Below are positions 37,896 through 46,112 of a stretch of DNA of 64,000 bases, in pieces. Source of the DNA: Winogradskyella sp. PC-19 (GTDB lineage Bacteria; Bacteroidota; Bacteroidia; Flavobacteriales; Flavobacteriaceae); NCBI RefSeq assembly GCF_002163855.1, contig NZ_CP019332.1, positions 1,653,145-1,717,144 on the forward strand, given 5' to 3'. The notes under the pieces are model-generated. The model was not told where the DNA came from. It saw only the letters and a program-made list of their open reading frames with translations, and did not search any database. How positions within the stretch are numbered: the first letter of the stretch is position 1; each line of letters begins with the position of its first letter. The translations under genes and the position numbers were made by a program.

Positions 37896-37928
37896 GTATA
37901 GTTTATGTATAGTTTATGTATAGTTAAT
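37896..37928. repeat. Three tandem 11-bp repeats upstream of the T9SS lectin gene
   Basis: GTATAGTTTAT at 37896-37906 and 37907-37917, then GTATAGTTAAT at 37918-37928 (one mismatch). The unit is about one helical turn, so a protein bound at each copy would face the same side. It lies just upstream of the lectin ATG (37885) and directly after the HTH gene's stop (37938). Confidence 0.7.
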
Positions 37929-37937
37929 ACGCGACAA

Positions 37938-38144
37938 TTAATCTTCAACGTACTCTAAAATGTCGCTTGGCTGGCAATCCAAAGCTTTACATATAGCTTC
38001 TAAAGTTGAGAATCGAACTGCTTTTGCTTTTCCAGATTTTAGTATAGACATGTTAGCAGTAGTAATACCAATAATTTCAGCAAGCTCCTTACTTTTCATA
38101 TTACGCTTAACCAACATGATGTCTAAGTTTACTTTTATGGACAT
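37938..38144 (-). CDS. Small XRE/Cro-type helix-turn-helix regulator
   Basis: 68 residues, almost wholly one HTH_3-like domain: KSKELAEIIGITTANMSILKSGKAKAVRFSTLEAICKALDCQPSDILEYVED. It follows the second DUF2975 gene by 3 bp and closes a three-gene operon (39185 to 37938). Small HTH proteins of this type are regularly paired with DUF2975 membrane proteins. The long inverted repeat over the operon promoter (39212-39244) is the obvious candidate for its own binding site. Confidence 0.88.
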   Translation of the reverse strand: MSIKVNLDIMLVKRNMKSKELAEIIGITTANMSILKSGKAKAVRFSTLEAICKALDCQPSDILEYVED

Positions 38145-38147
38145 AAG

Positions 38148-38672
38148 TTATATGGTTAGTTCGTTTTCTTCTTCTACTTGTTTTCCTCGTTTAAAAATCT
38201 CTGCTAAAACGTAAAAAGCCAAACCTGCAGGAATTAAAAATGTAAACTCTGCTTTGAGTTCATTGAAAAAATTAAATGTAGACTCTCCAATCGTAGCTAA
38301 AAGGAATCTAAGTATTAATATGCCTATGGTGTAGCTTATAAAAATATCTCCAATCTTCTTAAAGTATTTGATGTTCTTATCACTAAAATAATTTCCAGCT
38401 TCAACTTCTTTTAGAATAGACAAGAAGTAACTAAAGCCATAAATCAAATAACCTCGCCAAAAGAAAATACCGGCGCTAATAGTATAGTAACTCCATTCAA
38501 TAGCATTCTTTGAAGTAAACCAAGACGCATTCTTATCTGCAGTTTTTGCCCAATTAGTAAATTTCTCAAACTGATTAAAATCAAACTCCCGAATATCATT
38601 TAAAAGTACTGAAACCGCTCCTAGCAAAATAGCCCAAGTAATTATCGTAAGCGTTGTTGTATTATCTTTCAT
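38148..38672 (-). CDS. DUF2975 membrane protein (second copy)
   Basis: 174 residues with four hydrophobic segments, near 8-24, 55-80, 112-135 and 140-160, ending in a charged tail EEENELTI. The layout is that of DUF2975 proteins, whose function is unknown; the partner HTH suggests a membrane sensor or a regulated membrane component. It shares its C-terminal tail (EEN-LTI) and TM spacing with the upstream gene at 38676-39185, so the two are tandem paralogues. Intergenic gaps in this operon are only 3 bp. Confidence 0.82.
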   Translation of the reverse strand: MKDNTTTLTIITWAILLGAVSVLLNDIREFDFNQFEKFTNWAKTADKNASWFTSKNAIEWSYYTISAGIFFWRGYLIYGFSYFLSILKEVEAGNYFSDKNIKYFKKIGDIFISYTIGILILRFLLATIGESTFNFFNELKAEFTFLIPAGLAFYVLAEIFKRGKQVEEENELTI

Positions 38673-38675
38673 AAC

Positions 38676-39185
38676 CTATATTGTTAAGTCGTTTTCTTCT
38701 TTTATAGCTTTAGTATCTCTTAGTACTGTACTTATTAACATTAAAAATAATCCCACAGCTATTATAAATAAATAGGCCAATGTTGTTTCACTTATTCCAA
38801 TTGTAAATCTGAATTTAAAAAACACATCACTCATTGCATCAATACACCATCCAGAAACTCCAGTTATTACCATAAGTTTTCCAGAAGTCAATAGCAATGT
38901 TATGAGTTGACTATTATAAAAATCTTTGTTCAAAAATAATTTTATAACCTTTCTCAAATTCCAAAGTGCCTTGATAAAAATAGCGTAAACGCCAAGTCTT
39001 AAGATGGTGTAAAAAATATGCTTTACTTCAGTTTTAAAATTGGCCTTATCCATATCTATACCGATAAAATCCTGTTCTACACCAAAGAGCATCATGATAT
39101 AAATGAAAACCCCTAAACCAATACCTACGAGAAGAAGTATAATAATAGTATTTAAAATCAAATAAAGTGTTCTTGCAGAGTTCAT
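38676..39185 (-). CDS. DUF2975 membrane protein (first copy)
   Basis: 169 residues, four membrane segments at about 10-32, 56-75, 100-118 and 134-156, and a terminal EENDLTI that mirrors the downstream paralogue. Family of unknown function. First gene of the DUF2975-DUF2975-HTH operon; its promoter reads TTG-N17-TATATTTG on the minus strand (39233-39206) and is covered by a 14-bp-arm inverted repeat. Divergent from the 39282 gene. Confidence 0.82.
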   Translation of the reverse strand: MNSARTLYLILNTIIILLLVGIGLGVFIYIMMLFGVEQDFIGIDMDKANFKTEVKHIFYTILRLGVYAIFIKALWNLRKVIKLFLNKDFYNSQLITLLLTSGKLMVITGVSGWCIDAMSDVFFKFRFTIGISETTLAYLFIIAVGLFLMLISTVLRDTKAIKEENDLTI

Positions 39186-39205
39186 AAATTATTGTTTTAC
39201 GATAA

Positions 39206-39233
39206 CAAATATATAAAAATTATTGAAAAACAA
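39206..39233 (-). promoter_or_regulatory. Promoter of the DUF2975-HTH operon
   Basis: Minus strand TTG (39233-39231), a 17-bp spacer and TATATTTG (39213-39206). The ATG is at 39185, leaving a leader of about 15 nt. Confidence 0.6.
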
Positions 39234-39244
39234 TAATTTTTATA
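39212..39244. promoter_or_regulatory. Long inverted repeat, candidate operator
   Basis: Perfect 14-bp arms (39212-39225 and 39231-39244) with a five-A loop, spanning -33 to -7 of the DUF2975 promoter. The half-site AATTATTG occurs here in both orientations and once more at 39187-39194, beside the first gene's start. Confidence 0.6.
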
Positions 39245-39268
39245 CAACTAAACTTTAAATACAATAGG

Positions 39269-39276
39269 TATCTTTG
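39269..39276 (+). promoter_or_regulatory. Candidate -7 element for the gene at 39282
   Basis: TATCTTTG, an exact TAnnTTTG match, ends 5 nt before the ATG, so a leaderless transcript is predicted, as at uvrC. Confidence 0.5.
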
Positions 39277-39281
39277 TTATA

Positions 39282-39812
39282 ATGATTGAAAAAGAATTCA
39301 CTATAATAGAACCCAAAAAATCAATTTTTATAAAAATAGTATTAGCTTTGATTTTGGCTACTTACACAACTATAGTGTACTACTTTTTAAATAAAGAAGA
39401 TTTTACAAATTACATTATCAAACTATTACTTTTAACTCTTGTGGTATTTAATTGGATGGTTATTCCTTATTTATCTAGGAAATCAATTCATCTTAATTTT
39501 AGCCATAAAAAAATAAAATACGAACAACGCATTGGCCCAATTTCTATTAAAAAGAAGTGGAAAACTTTAAAAAACTTAAAATATATTTCTGTATTCTCTA
39601 CTGAAAATGGTTATGAAGTTAATTTGTGGCATAGTAAAAACAAAATTATAAATCTATTCGTTGATGAAGATATTGAAGCTGTGGTCGAAAAGGCTTTTTT
39701 CTTTGCTGAAAAATTAGAGATTGACTTACTAGATGCTAGAGAACGTGGTTATCATAGATGGATTAATAAAACGATATATCGCCAAACTAACAAAATTGAA
39801 TACATAGATTAA
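39282..39812 (+). CDS. Two-TM membrane protein of unknown function
   Basis: 176 residues. A short basic-acidic N-terminus, two membrane segments (about 17-33 and 45-60), then a soluble cytoplasmic domain with strands KYEQRIGPISIKKKWKTLKNLKYISVFST and a helix IEAVVEKAFFFAEKLEIDLLDARERG. I do not recognise a named family, but the layout (short TM pair, then strand block ending in YLSVF/YISVF, then a helix ending in LDxxDxT/R) is shared with the frameshifted gene at 46113-46585. Followed after 5 bp by the DUF2007 gene, probably co-transcribed. Confidence 0.78.
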   Translation: MIEKEFTIIEPKKSIFIKIVLALILATYTTIVYYFLNKEDFTNYIIKLLLLTLVVFNWMVIPYLSRKSIHLNFSHKKIKYEQRIGPISIKKKWKTLKNLKYISVFSTENGYEVNLWHSKNKIINLFVDEDIEAVVEKAFFFAEKLEIDLLDARERGYHRWINKTIYRQTNKIEYID

Positions 39813-39817
39813 AATAA

Positions 39818-40234
39818 ATGGAACAAACCTTTGTTACTATTGCCAAATTTCAATACACATCAGAAGCTCAAATCATAAAAGGACGTTTGGAGGCAGATGG
39901 CATCGAAGTATTTTTAAGAGATAACTTTACTATTGACACTGACCCATTGGTAAGTCAGGCTATTGGTGGTGTAAAGCTTAAAGTTTTGGCAAAAGACAAA
40001 ACTGCTGCAATGGATATTTTACAATCTATAAAAGCCTATTCTTTGGATAATGATGGTAATCCTATTATTTGCCCCAGTTGTGGTCAGAACCGCGTAGAGT
40101 TATTTAGCACTATTTCGGATTTTAAATCTTTCTTTGCCTTTATTACTGGTTTTCTATTCGGCACATTGCCTTTTAGTACACGTTATCAATACCAATGTGA
40201 AAATTGTAAGACGACATTTCCTATTAAGAATTAA
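39818..40234 (+). CDS. DUF2007 domain protein with C-terminal zinc ribbon
   Basis: 138 residues. The N-terminal DUF2007 part (about 1-70; TSEAQIIKGRLEADGIEVFLRDN) is often labelled a putative signal-transducing domain. The C-terminal part has two CxxC pairs, CPSCGQNR and CENCKTTF, forming a probable zinc ribbon, around a hydrophobic hairpin SFFAFITGFLFGTLPF. Function unknown. Convergent with the MocR-type gene, with an 11-bp overlap of their ends. Confidence 0.82.
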   Translation: MEQTFVTIAKFQYTSEAQIIKGRLEADGIEVFLRDNFTIDTDPLVSQAIGGVKLKVLAKDKTAAMDILQSIKAYSLDNDGNPIICPSCGQNRVELFSTISDFKSFFAFITGFLFGTLPFSTRYQYQCENCKTTFPIKN

Positions 40235-41720
40235 GGAGATTGTTATAAACTTGTTTTAGTTTTTTAATTACAACTTCAATCTCAGTTTCATTTAAATGTC
40301 CAAAACCAAAACGTATGGCACAAGTGCTTTTGTCTTGATATAAGATGGTTTTTGGCAAGAATACGTCTAATTTTTTAGCTTCCTCAGAGAGTTTAATTAG
40401 TGACATATTATCTTCAAATTGAAGCCATATCGCCAAACCTCCAGAAGGTACTTTAAATCTTATGATACCTCTAAAATAGTGTTCCAAAAAATGACATATA
40501 CAATCACGTCGTCTCTTATAAGTGATACTATTCTTCTTTTTAAGTCGGTATATTTCACCTTCAGAAATCAACTCGGACAGTATTTGCTCTTGTATTAAAT
40601 CACCCTGCTTATCTAGTAACTGAAGATAGTTTTTAGCCTCTGAAACAAGATTATCTGGAGCAACTATAAATCCTGTATGAAAACTTGGAAATAAAGATTG
40701 ACCCAACTTCCCCAGATAAATAACCATACCGCTTGTGTCTGCAGTTGCCATAGGTAACATAGCTGAACCATCAAACTGAAAATCATTATCAAAATCATCT
40801 TCTATAATGGCAAAGCCGTAATCTTTAGCTAATTGTAATAACTGTAATCTTCGCTTTGCGCTCAGCGTTACTGTAGTTGGATAGTTTCTATTTGCATTGA
40901 CGTAGACACATCTTATACTTTTTTTATGGAAGTGCTTTTTTATATAATCAACATCCAAACCATCATCATCGATTGGTACGGTTTTTATCGTCGCACCTGC
41001 CTGCTGAAATATCATATTAGACGCATAGTTACTTAACTGACCTACCAAAACTACATCTTGTGGTTGAATTAAGAGTTGTGATACGATATACAAACTCATT
41101 TCAGCGCTTCTCGTATTGACGATATTCTTAGATGAAATTCTAAAACCACGCGTGGCATTTAAATAATTACAAAGCTGTGTTTTGAATACCGAAACCAATT
41201 CGATATGCGTTGTATTCCATTTATTAATAAGAGATTTTCGTTTCATCGCGGCAGCATACCAACGTGAAAATTGGTGGGTTGGATGTAAACGTAAATCGGG
41301 CTTACCATCATTAATTATGTACTTCGAGTTTGTTTTATCTTCGGTCGAAGCCAAATTAAGAGACTGCTGAAACGGAAACCCTGAGTTTTCAGGGTAATCG
41401 TAAGCTTCATTTATCTTTTGACCTGAAGCTTTAATCTTTGTAGAATTTTCATCTGGTATTAAAACAAAAGTGCCTTTGTTTGCAATAATATTTACCCAAC
41501 CTTGTGATGCTAATTCTTCATAAATAGCCACAGCTGTATTCCGATGAATATGTAATGTGTTACTCAAAATACGTGTTCCTGGTAACTTACTACCTTCAAC
41601 CAAATAGCCACGCTGTATTGCATTTATGATTTGTTGAGCTACCTGAATGTATAAAGGCTGAATGTTACTTTTATCATAAGAAACAAGTTGTTTTATGATT
41701 TGTTTAACCGGACTATTCAT
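40224..41720 (-). CDS. MocR/PdxR-type regulator (GntR HTH fused to aminotransferase domain)
   Basis: 498 residues: a GntR-type winged helix (about 20-90; QPLYIQVAQQIINAIQRGYLVEGSKLPGTRILSNTL) joined by a linker to a fold-type I aminotransferase domain (about 130-490) that binds PLP as an effector sensor. The lysine that should form the internal aldimine sits in VIYLGKLGQSLFPSF; IIEDDFDNDFQFDG is also typical. Divergent from a TonB receptor; the region between carries GGACTA/GTCC direct and inverted repeats of the kind MocR proteins bind. Control of vitamin B6, amino-acid or related genes is the usual role; here the likely target is the receptor itself. Confidence 0.92.
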   Translation of the reverse strand: MNSPVKQIIKQLVSYDKSNIQPLYIQVAQQIINAIQRGYLVEGSKLPGTRILSNTLHIHRNTAVAIYEELASQGWVNIIANKGTFVLIPDENSTKIKASGQKINEAYDYPENSGFPFQQSLNLASTEDKTNSKYIINDGKPDLRLHPTHQFSRWYAAAMKRKSLINKWNTTHIELVSVFKTQLCNYLNATRGFRISSKNIVNTRSAEMSLYIVSQLLIQPQDVVLVGQLSNYASNMIFQQAGATIKTVPIDDDGLDVDYIKKHFHKKSIRCVYVNANRNYPTTVTLSAKRRLQLLQLAKDYGFAIIEDDFDNDFQFDGSAMLPMATADTSGMVIYLGKLGQSLFPSFHTGFIVAPDNLVSEAKNYLQLLDKQGDLIQEQILSELISEGEIYRLKKKNSITYKRRRDCICHFLEHYFRGIIRFKVPSGGLAIWLQFEDNMSLIKLSEEAKKLDVFLPKTILYQDKSTCAIRFGFGHLNETEIEVVIKKLKQVYNNLLNS

Positions 41721-41775
41721 TATTTTAAAACTGGACTAGTTTAATCGTCCGGAAAGTTACGACTTTTGCAAAAGT
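41708..41775. promoter_or_regulatory. Candidate MocR operators between the regulator and the TonB receptor
   Basis: CCGGACTA (41708-41715) and CTGGACTA (41731-41738) form a direct repeat 23 bp apart, and GTCCGG (41747-41752) is the inverted half-site. A perfect 14-bp palindrome ACTTTTGCAAAAGT follows at 41762-41775. The first site lies inside the regulator's first codons. Confidence 0.55.
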
Positions 41776-41802
41776 TATATTTACCTATTCATAAAAAATA
41801 AA

Positions 41803-43635
41803 ATGATGAAAAATACTATCTATTGTATTGCTATAATGTTAGTTTCCGCGCTGCAAATAAATGCACAAGAAAAATCTGAAATAGAAACAGACACATTAAA
41901 AGAAGTTATTGTGACTTCTGCTCGTATAGATTTACCATTCAAAAAAAATTCGAGAACCATAAACATTATTACCAAAGCAGATATTAAAAATAGTGCTGCC
42001 GTAAATGTTGCGGACCTATTACAGCAAGTAGCTGGTGTAGATATTAGACGTCGCGGTACTGGCGGAAGTCAAGCCGATTTGTTTATTCGCGGTGGCGGAT
42101 TTGACCAAACTTTATTGCTTATTGATGGTATTAAAATGGACGATGCACAAACAGGTCATCATACCATGAATGCAGCATTACCAATTGAGGTTATTGAGCG
42201 CATTGAAATCGTAAAAGGACCAGCTGCCAGAGTTTTTGGACAAAACGCATTTACTGGTGCAATAAATATTGTAACCAAAAAAAATATAGAGAATACTGTT
42301 TCTGCTAATATTGAAACAGGATCTTTTGGTCAGTTAAACGGAAACATTACAGCTGGTATAGATTTAGAAAACTCCTCGCATATTGTTCATATTGGTCGTG
42401 TGACTTCTGAAGGATACAGAAATAACTCAGATTACGATAATGCCAACTATTTTATAAAAAGCACCTTCAATGAAGACAAACAGCCTATTCAAATGATTGC
42501 TACGTTTATGGAGCGTAAGTTTGGTGCAGAAAACTTTTATACTACCAATCCTACTTTCAATGAATATGAAGAAACACAAAATAGTTTACTAGCGTTTACA
42601 ACAACTTTTAAAAACGATAAGTTTAAAGTATCTCCTCGCATCTATTGGAGACGTAATCAAGATATGTTTTTATTAAGACGTTTTGAACCTGCTTTTTTTA
42701 GAAACTTTCACGTTTCAAACAAAGTTGGTGCTGAAGCTAACGCTTCATACGTTTCGGATTTAGGTATTACTGGTTTTGGTTTAGACTTAGCTAAAGTAGA
42801 CTTAAGAAGTAATAACTTAGGTAACAGAAATCGTTTTATGGCGACAGCGTTTTTAGAACACCGTTTTAAATTAGCAGATGGCAAATTAGATATCACACCT
42901 GGTGTAGCTGCAACATATTTTACAGATTTTAAGTTTAATGCTTTCCCTGGTATCGATATCGGTTACTCTATTACAGATAATTTAAGAGCTTACGGAAATG
43001 TTGGTTATACATACAGAATTCCAACTTACACAGATTTATTTTATAGTGACCCAGCAACACAAGGAAATCCAGATTTAGAACCCGAAGAAGCTTTTTCTCA
43101 AGAAGTTGGTTTAAAATATTTTTCGCCTAAATTTAACGCATCGGTAGCTGTATTTAATAGAGATGCAGAAAATCTTATCGATTATATTAGACCAAATACG
43201 ACTAATGGCATTTTTACTGCGACAAATATAAGAGATGTTAATACCCAAGGTGTCGAGTTCGATGCATCGTATAATTTCAAAATTAAAGACTTTAATCAAA
43301 CTTTAGCTTTCGGATATTCTTATTTAGATGACAATATTATGGATCAAAATCCAGATTTATCACGTTACTCTTTAAATACGCTGAGGCATCAATATATCAC
43401 GAGATTAAGTACACAACTATTTAAAAATGTACGTCAAAATATCGTTTATAAATATGCAGAACGTACTACAGGACAAACCTACAATGTTTGGGATGCTTCA
43501 TTAGCTATTCAATTAAAGCAAATGGAACTTACTGTAACAGCAAGTAATATTTTCGATGCAGATTATATTGAAGCTGGATTTGTACCAATGCCTCCGAGTA
43601 ATATATTATTCGGATTACGATACACGTTTAAATAA
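41803..43635 (+). CDS. TonB-dependent receptor, BtuB-like size class
   Basis: 610 residues, a compact receptor without an N-terminal extension. Signal peptide (IAIMLVSALQINAQ), plug domain with KEVIVTSARIDLPFKKNSRTINIITKADI and the plug hallmark DLFIRGGGFDQTLLLIDGIKMDD, EIVKGPAARVFGQNAFTGAINIVTKK, then a barrel ending with ILFGLRYTFK. BtuB-like receptors carry cobalamin, but similar ones carry other small molecules. The divergent MocR-type regulator suggests a vitamin B6 or amino-acid-related substrate; no cobalamin riboswitch is visible in the 82-bp leader, which counts against B12. Ended by a hairpin terminator. Confidence 0.9.
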   Translation: MMKNTIYCIAIMLVSALQINAQEKSEIETDTLKEVIVTSARIDLPFKKNSRTINIITKADIKNSAAVNVADLLQQVAGVDIRRRGTGGSQADLFIRGGGFDQTLLLIDGIKMDDAQTGHHTMNAALPIEVIERIEIVKGPAARVFGQNAFTGAINIVTKKNIENTVSANIETGSFGQLNGNITAGIDLENSSHIVHIGRVTSEGYRNNSDYDNANYFIKSTFNEDKQPIQMIATFMERKFGAENFYTTNPTFNEYEETQNSLLAFTTTFKNDKFKVSPRIYWRRNQDMFLLRRFEPAFFRNFHVSNKVGAEANASYVSDLGITGFGLDLAKVDLRSNNLGNRNRFMATAFLEHRFKLADGKLDITPGVAATYFTDFKFNAFPGIDIGYSITDNLRAYGNVGYTYRIPTYTDLFYSDPATQGNPDLEPEEAFSQEVGLKYFSPKFNASVAVFNRDAENLIDYIRPNTTNGIFTATNIRDVNTQGVEFDASYNFKIKDFNQTLAFGYSYLDDNIMDQNPDLSRYSLNTLRHQYITRLSTQLFKNVRQNIVYKYAERTTGQTYNVWDASLAIQLKQMELTVTASNIFDADYIEAGFVPMPPSNILFGLRYTFK

Positions 43636-43654
43636 TACTTTATAATAAAAGATT

Positions 43655-43688
43655 AAGCCTGAAAGAACATCATCTTTCAGGCTTTTTT
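43655..43688 (+). terminator. Rho-independent terminator after the BtuB-like receptor
   Basis: Perfect 12-bp stem, AAGCCTGAAAGA (43655-43666) and TCTTTCAGGCTT (43673-43684), loop ACATCA, T-run to 43688. Confidence 0.85.
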
Positions 43689-43976
43689 ATTTAAGCAATC
43701 CATAAATAATTATTCAGTTATCTGTAACAAAACTCAGATTTTAGCTACATATATCTTGAAAGCAAATTGAGCTATTTATTTCTTAAGCTCAATTTAGTAT
43801 TGATTAACCATCAAAAACTTCAAAACCTTTTCTGTCTAACAGAAAAAAACGTGCACCTATAACTAAGACTGCATGACTTTTTTGACGGCATAACTCATGC
43901 ATAATAACTTTCATTTCTACAATCAAAAACTAATTTTCGGTTGTATATTTATTAACTCATCTAAAGCCTTGTAATT
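43689..43976. other. Non-coding gap with a 10-bp stem hairpin
   Basis: No open frame with family-like features. The notable element is AAATTGAGCT (43764-43773) pairing perfectly with AGCTCAATTT (43786-43795) over a 12-nt loop, and a weaker stem TTTTCTG/CAGAAAA near 43829-43848. Neither is followed by a T-run on the plus strand. Could be a regulatory leader for the NfeD-flotillin pair or nothing; I see no promoter of the usual kind. Confidence 0.35.
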
Positions 43977-44597
43977 ATGATAGACTGGTTTTCTAATTTA
44001 GAACTTTTTGCAAAAGTATATTGGAGTATTGCACTTGTTGGCTCAGTAATATTCACTATCGTTATGATAATGGCATTTGCCGGTGGTGACGCTGATGATA
44101 TTGGAGATGTAGATGCAGATTTTGATGGTGATGTAGGTGCAGGTTTTCAGTTCATAAGCTTTAAAAATCTTGTCGGCTTTTTTACCATTTTTGGTTGGAG
44201 CGGTATTGCTTGCCTAGATGCAGGTGTATCAAAACCTATAACTATTATTGTTTCTATTATTTGTGGATTAGTGATGATGCTTATTATGGCGACGCTCTTC
44301 TACTTCATAAGTAGGCTATCGGACAGTGGTACATTAAATTACAAAAATGCTATTGACGCAATTGGTGAAGTATATTTGACCATTGGAGGTGACAGATCTA
44401 GCATGGGTAAAGTAAGTGTTAACGTACAAGGTACAGTTCGCGAACTTGATGCACTCACAGATGCGTTAACCGATTTAAAATCAGGTACAATTATAAAAGT
44501 TGTAGACGTGACTTCAAACGGAATCCTTATCGTAGACCAAACCCGTAAACCCATTGAGCCGTCTCAAATTGATGACGGTAATCTAATAGAACAATAA
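43977..44597 (+). CDS. NfeD-like membrane protein with OB-fold tail (YqiJ-like)
   Basis: 206 residues. Three hydrophobic segments (about 12-34, 66-82, 86-110), an acidic loop DADDIGDVDADFDGDVGAG between the first two, and a soluble C-terminal OB-like domain (about 118-200; IDAIGEVYLTIGGDRSSMGKVSVNVQGTVRELDALTD, GTIIKVVDVTSNGILIVDQT) as in NfeD/YqiJ proteins. Directly upstream (31 bp) of a flotillin gene, the usual NfeD-SPFH pairing for membrane microdomains. Confidence 0.83.
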   Translation: MIDWFSNLELFAKVYWSIALVGSVIFTIVMIMAFAGGDADDIGDVDADFDGDVGAGFQFISFKNLVGFFTIFGWSGIACLDAGVSKPITIIVSIICGLVMMLIMATLFYFISRLSDSGTLNYKNAIDAIGEVYLTIGGDRSSMGKVSVNVQGTVRELDALTDALTDLKSGTIIKVVDVTSNGILIVDQTRKPIEPSQIDDGNLIEQ

Positions 44598-44628
44598 AAA
44601 TTAATAACCATCTTAAAAATATAACTAT

Positions 44629-46059
44629 ATGAAATTACTCAACATTCTACTTCAAGAAAATATTATGGAAGGGCTCGGCGGACCAATGCTACTCATTTTT
44701 GTAGTCCTATTTGTCTTATTGACTATTATAATCCTTATAAAACGTTACAAACGTTGTCCATCTGACCGTATTCTAGTTGTATATGGTAAAGTTGGTGGTG
44801 GACAATCAGCCAAGTGTATTCATGGTGGTGCTGCTTTTATTCTTCCGGTAATTCAAGATTATGAATTCCTAGATTTAACACCAATTTCTATCGAGGTTAA
44901 TCTGGTTAATGCACTCTCTAAACAAAATATTCGTGTTAATGTACCATCTCGCTTTACCATTGGTATTTCAACTGAGCCTGGCGTTATGCAAAATGCAGCA
45001 GAACGTTTATTAGGATTGGGACAAAACGAAATCCAAGATTTAGCACAAGAAATCATATTTGGTCAATTACGTTTAGTGGTTGCATCAATGGATATAGAAG
45101 AAATTAATAACGACCGTGATAAGTTTTTAGCTAATATTTCACAATCTGTTGAAACCGAGCTAAAAAAGGTTGGATTGAAATTAATTAACGTAAACATTAC
45201 AGATATTGTTGACGAATCTGGCTATATCGAAGCTCTTGGTAAAGAAGCTGCAGCGCATGCTATAAACGCAGCTCGTAAATCAGTAGCAGAGAAAACTAGA
45301 GATGGTTCTATTGGTGAAGCAAACGCTGTACAAGATGAAAGAACACAGGTTGCTGCAGCAAATGCTCAAGCTGTTGAAGGTGAAAATGCGGCGAAAATTT
45401 CGGTTGCAAATTCAGATTCTTTACGTCGTCAACGCGAAGCTGAAGCTGAGCGTGTAGCTATAGCTGCAGAAAAAGTTCAATCTGCAAAAGCACTAGAAGA
45501 ATCTTATGCAGCTGAGCAACAAGCAGAACTTGCCAGAGCTGAACGAGAGCGTTCTTCTCAAATGGCTGATATTATTGTACCTGCTGAAATTGATAAAAAG
45601 AAAGTGGAAATTGATGCTGAAGCTGAAGCTGAACGTATTAGAAGAAAAGCAAAAGGTGAAGCTGATGCAATATTATTTAAAGCACAAGCCGAAGCAAAAG
45701 GACTTTACGAAGTCTTAACCAAACAAGCTGCTGGACTTGATGAAATTGTCAAAGCTGCTGGCAACAACTCTAAAGATGCTGTACTTTTATTAATTGCTGA
45801 TAAATTACCAGAATTGGTTAAAACACAAGCCGAAGCTATTAAGAATATTAAGATAGATAAGGTAACTGTTTGGGAAAACGGTGGCGGAAAAGATGGCAAG
45901 TCTTCAACGTCTAACTTTATATCAGGAATGTACAAATCGGTACCACCATTACAAGAAATGTTTAACATGGCTGGTATGGATTTACCAGAGTATCTTAAAG
46001 GAAAAGACAAAAAGGAGATTGAAGCTGATGATGCTACAATTGAAAAGTCTGAAGATTAA
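44629..46059 (+). CDS. Flotillin-like SPFH-domain protein
   Basis: 476 residues. One N-terminal membrane anchor (MLLIFVVLFVLLTIIILI, near 20-37), an SPFH domain (about 45-230; CPSDRILVVYGKVGGGQSAKCIHGGAAFILPVIQDYEFLDL split) and a long alanine/glutamate-rich coiled-coil region (about 200-380, repeated AEAE and QAEA motifs). The end (YKSVPPLQEMFNMAGMDLPEYL) is typical of bacterial flotillins, which scaffold membrane microdomains. The upstream NfeD-like partner supports the call. A terminator follows. Confidence 0.93.
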   Translation: MKLLNILLQENIMEGLGGPMLLIFVVLFVLLTIIILIKRYKRCPSDRILVVYGKVGGGQSAKCIHGGAAFILPVIQDYEFLDLTPISIEVNLVNALSKQNIRVNVPSRFTIGISTEPGVMQNAAERLLGLGQNEIQDLAQEIIFGQLRLVVASMDIEEINNDRDKFLANISQSVETELKKVGLKLINVNITDIVDESGYIEALGKEAAAHAINAARKSVAEKTRDGSIGEANAVQDERTQVAAANAQAVEGENAAKISVANSDSLRRQREAEAERVAIAAEKVQSAKALEESYAAEQQAELARAERERSSQMADIIVPAEIDKKKVEIDAEAEAERIRRKAKGEADAILFKAQAEAKGLYEVLTKQAAGLDEIVKAAGNNSKDAVLLLIADKLPELVKTQAEAIKNIKIDKVTVWENGGGKDGKSSTSNFISGMYKSVPPLQEMFNMAGMDLPEYLKGKDKKEIEADDATIEKSED

Positions 46060-46070
46060 ATCATAACCTT

Positions 46071-46100
46071 AAAACGCTACCCGATTGGGTGGCGTTTTTT
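46071..46100 (+). terminator. Rho-independent terminator after the flotillin gene
   Basis: AAAACGCTACCC (46071-46082) pairs with GGGTGGCGTTTT (46087-46098) with one G-T wobble and a GATT loop, followed by two more T. Confidence 0.8.
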
Positions 46101-46112
46101 CAATAAATATAA

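Noticed and set aside
41763-41802. Cobalamin or other riboswitch upstream of the BtuB-like receptor
   Set aside because: The leader is only 82 bp from the divergent start, without B12-box-like sequence or extended structure.
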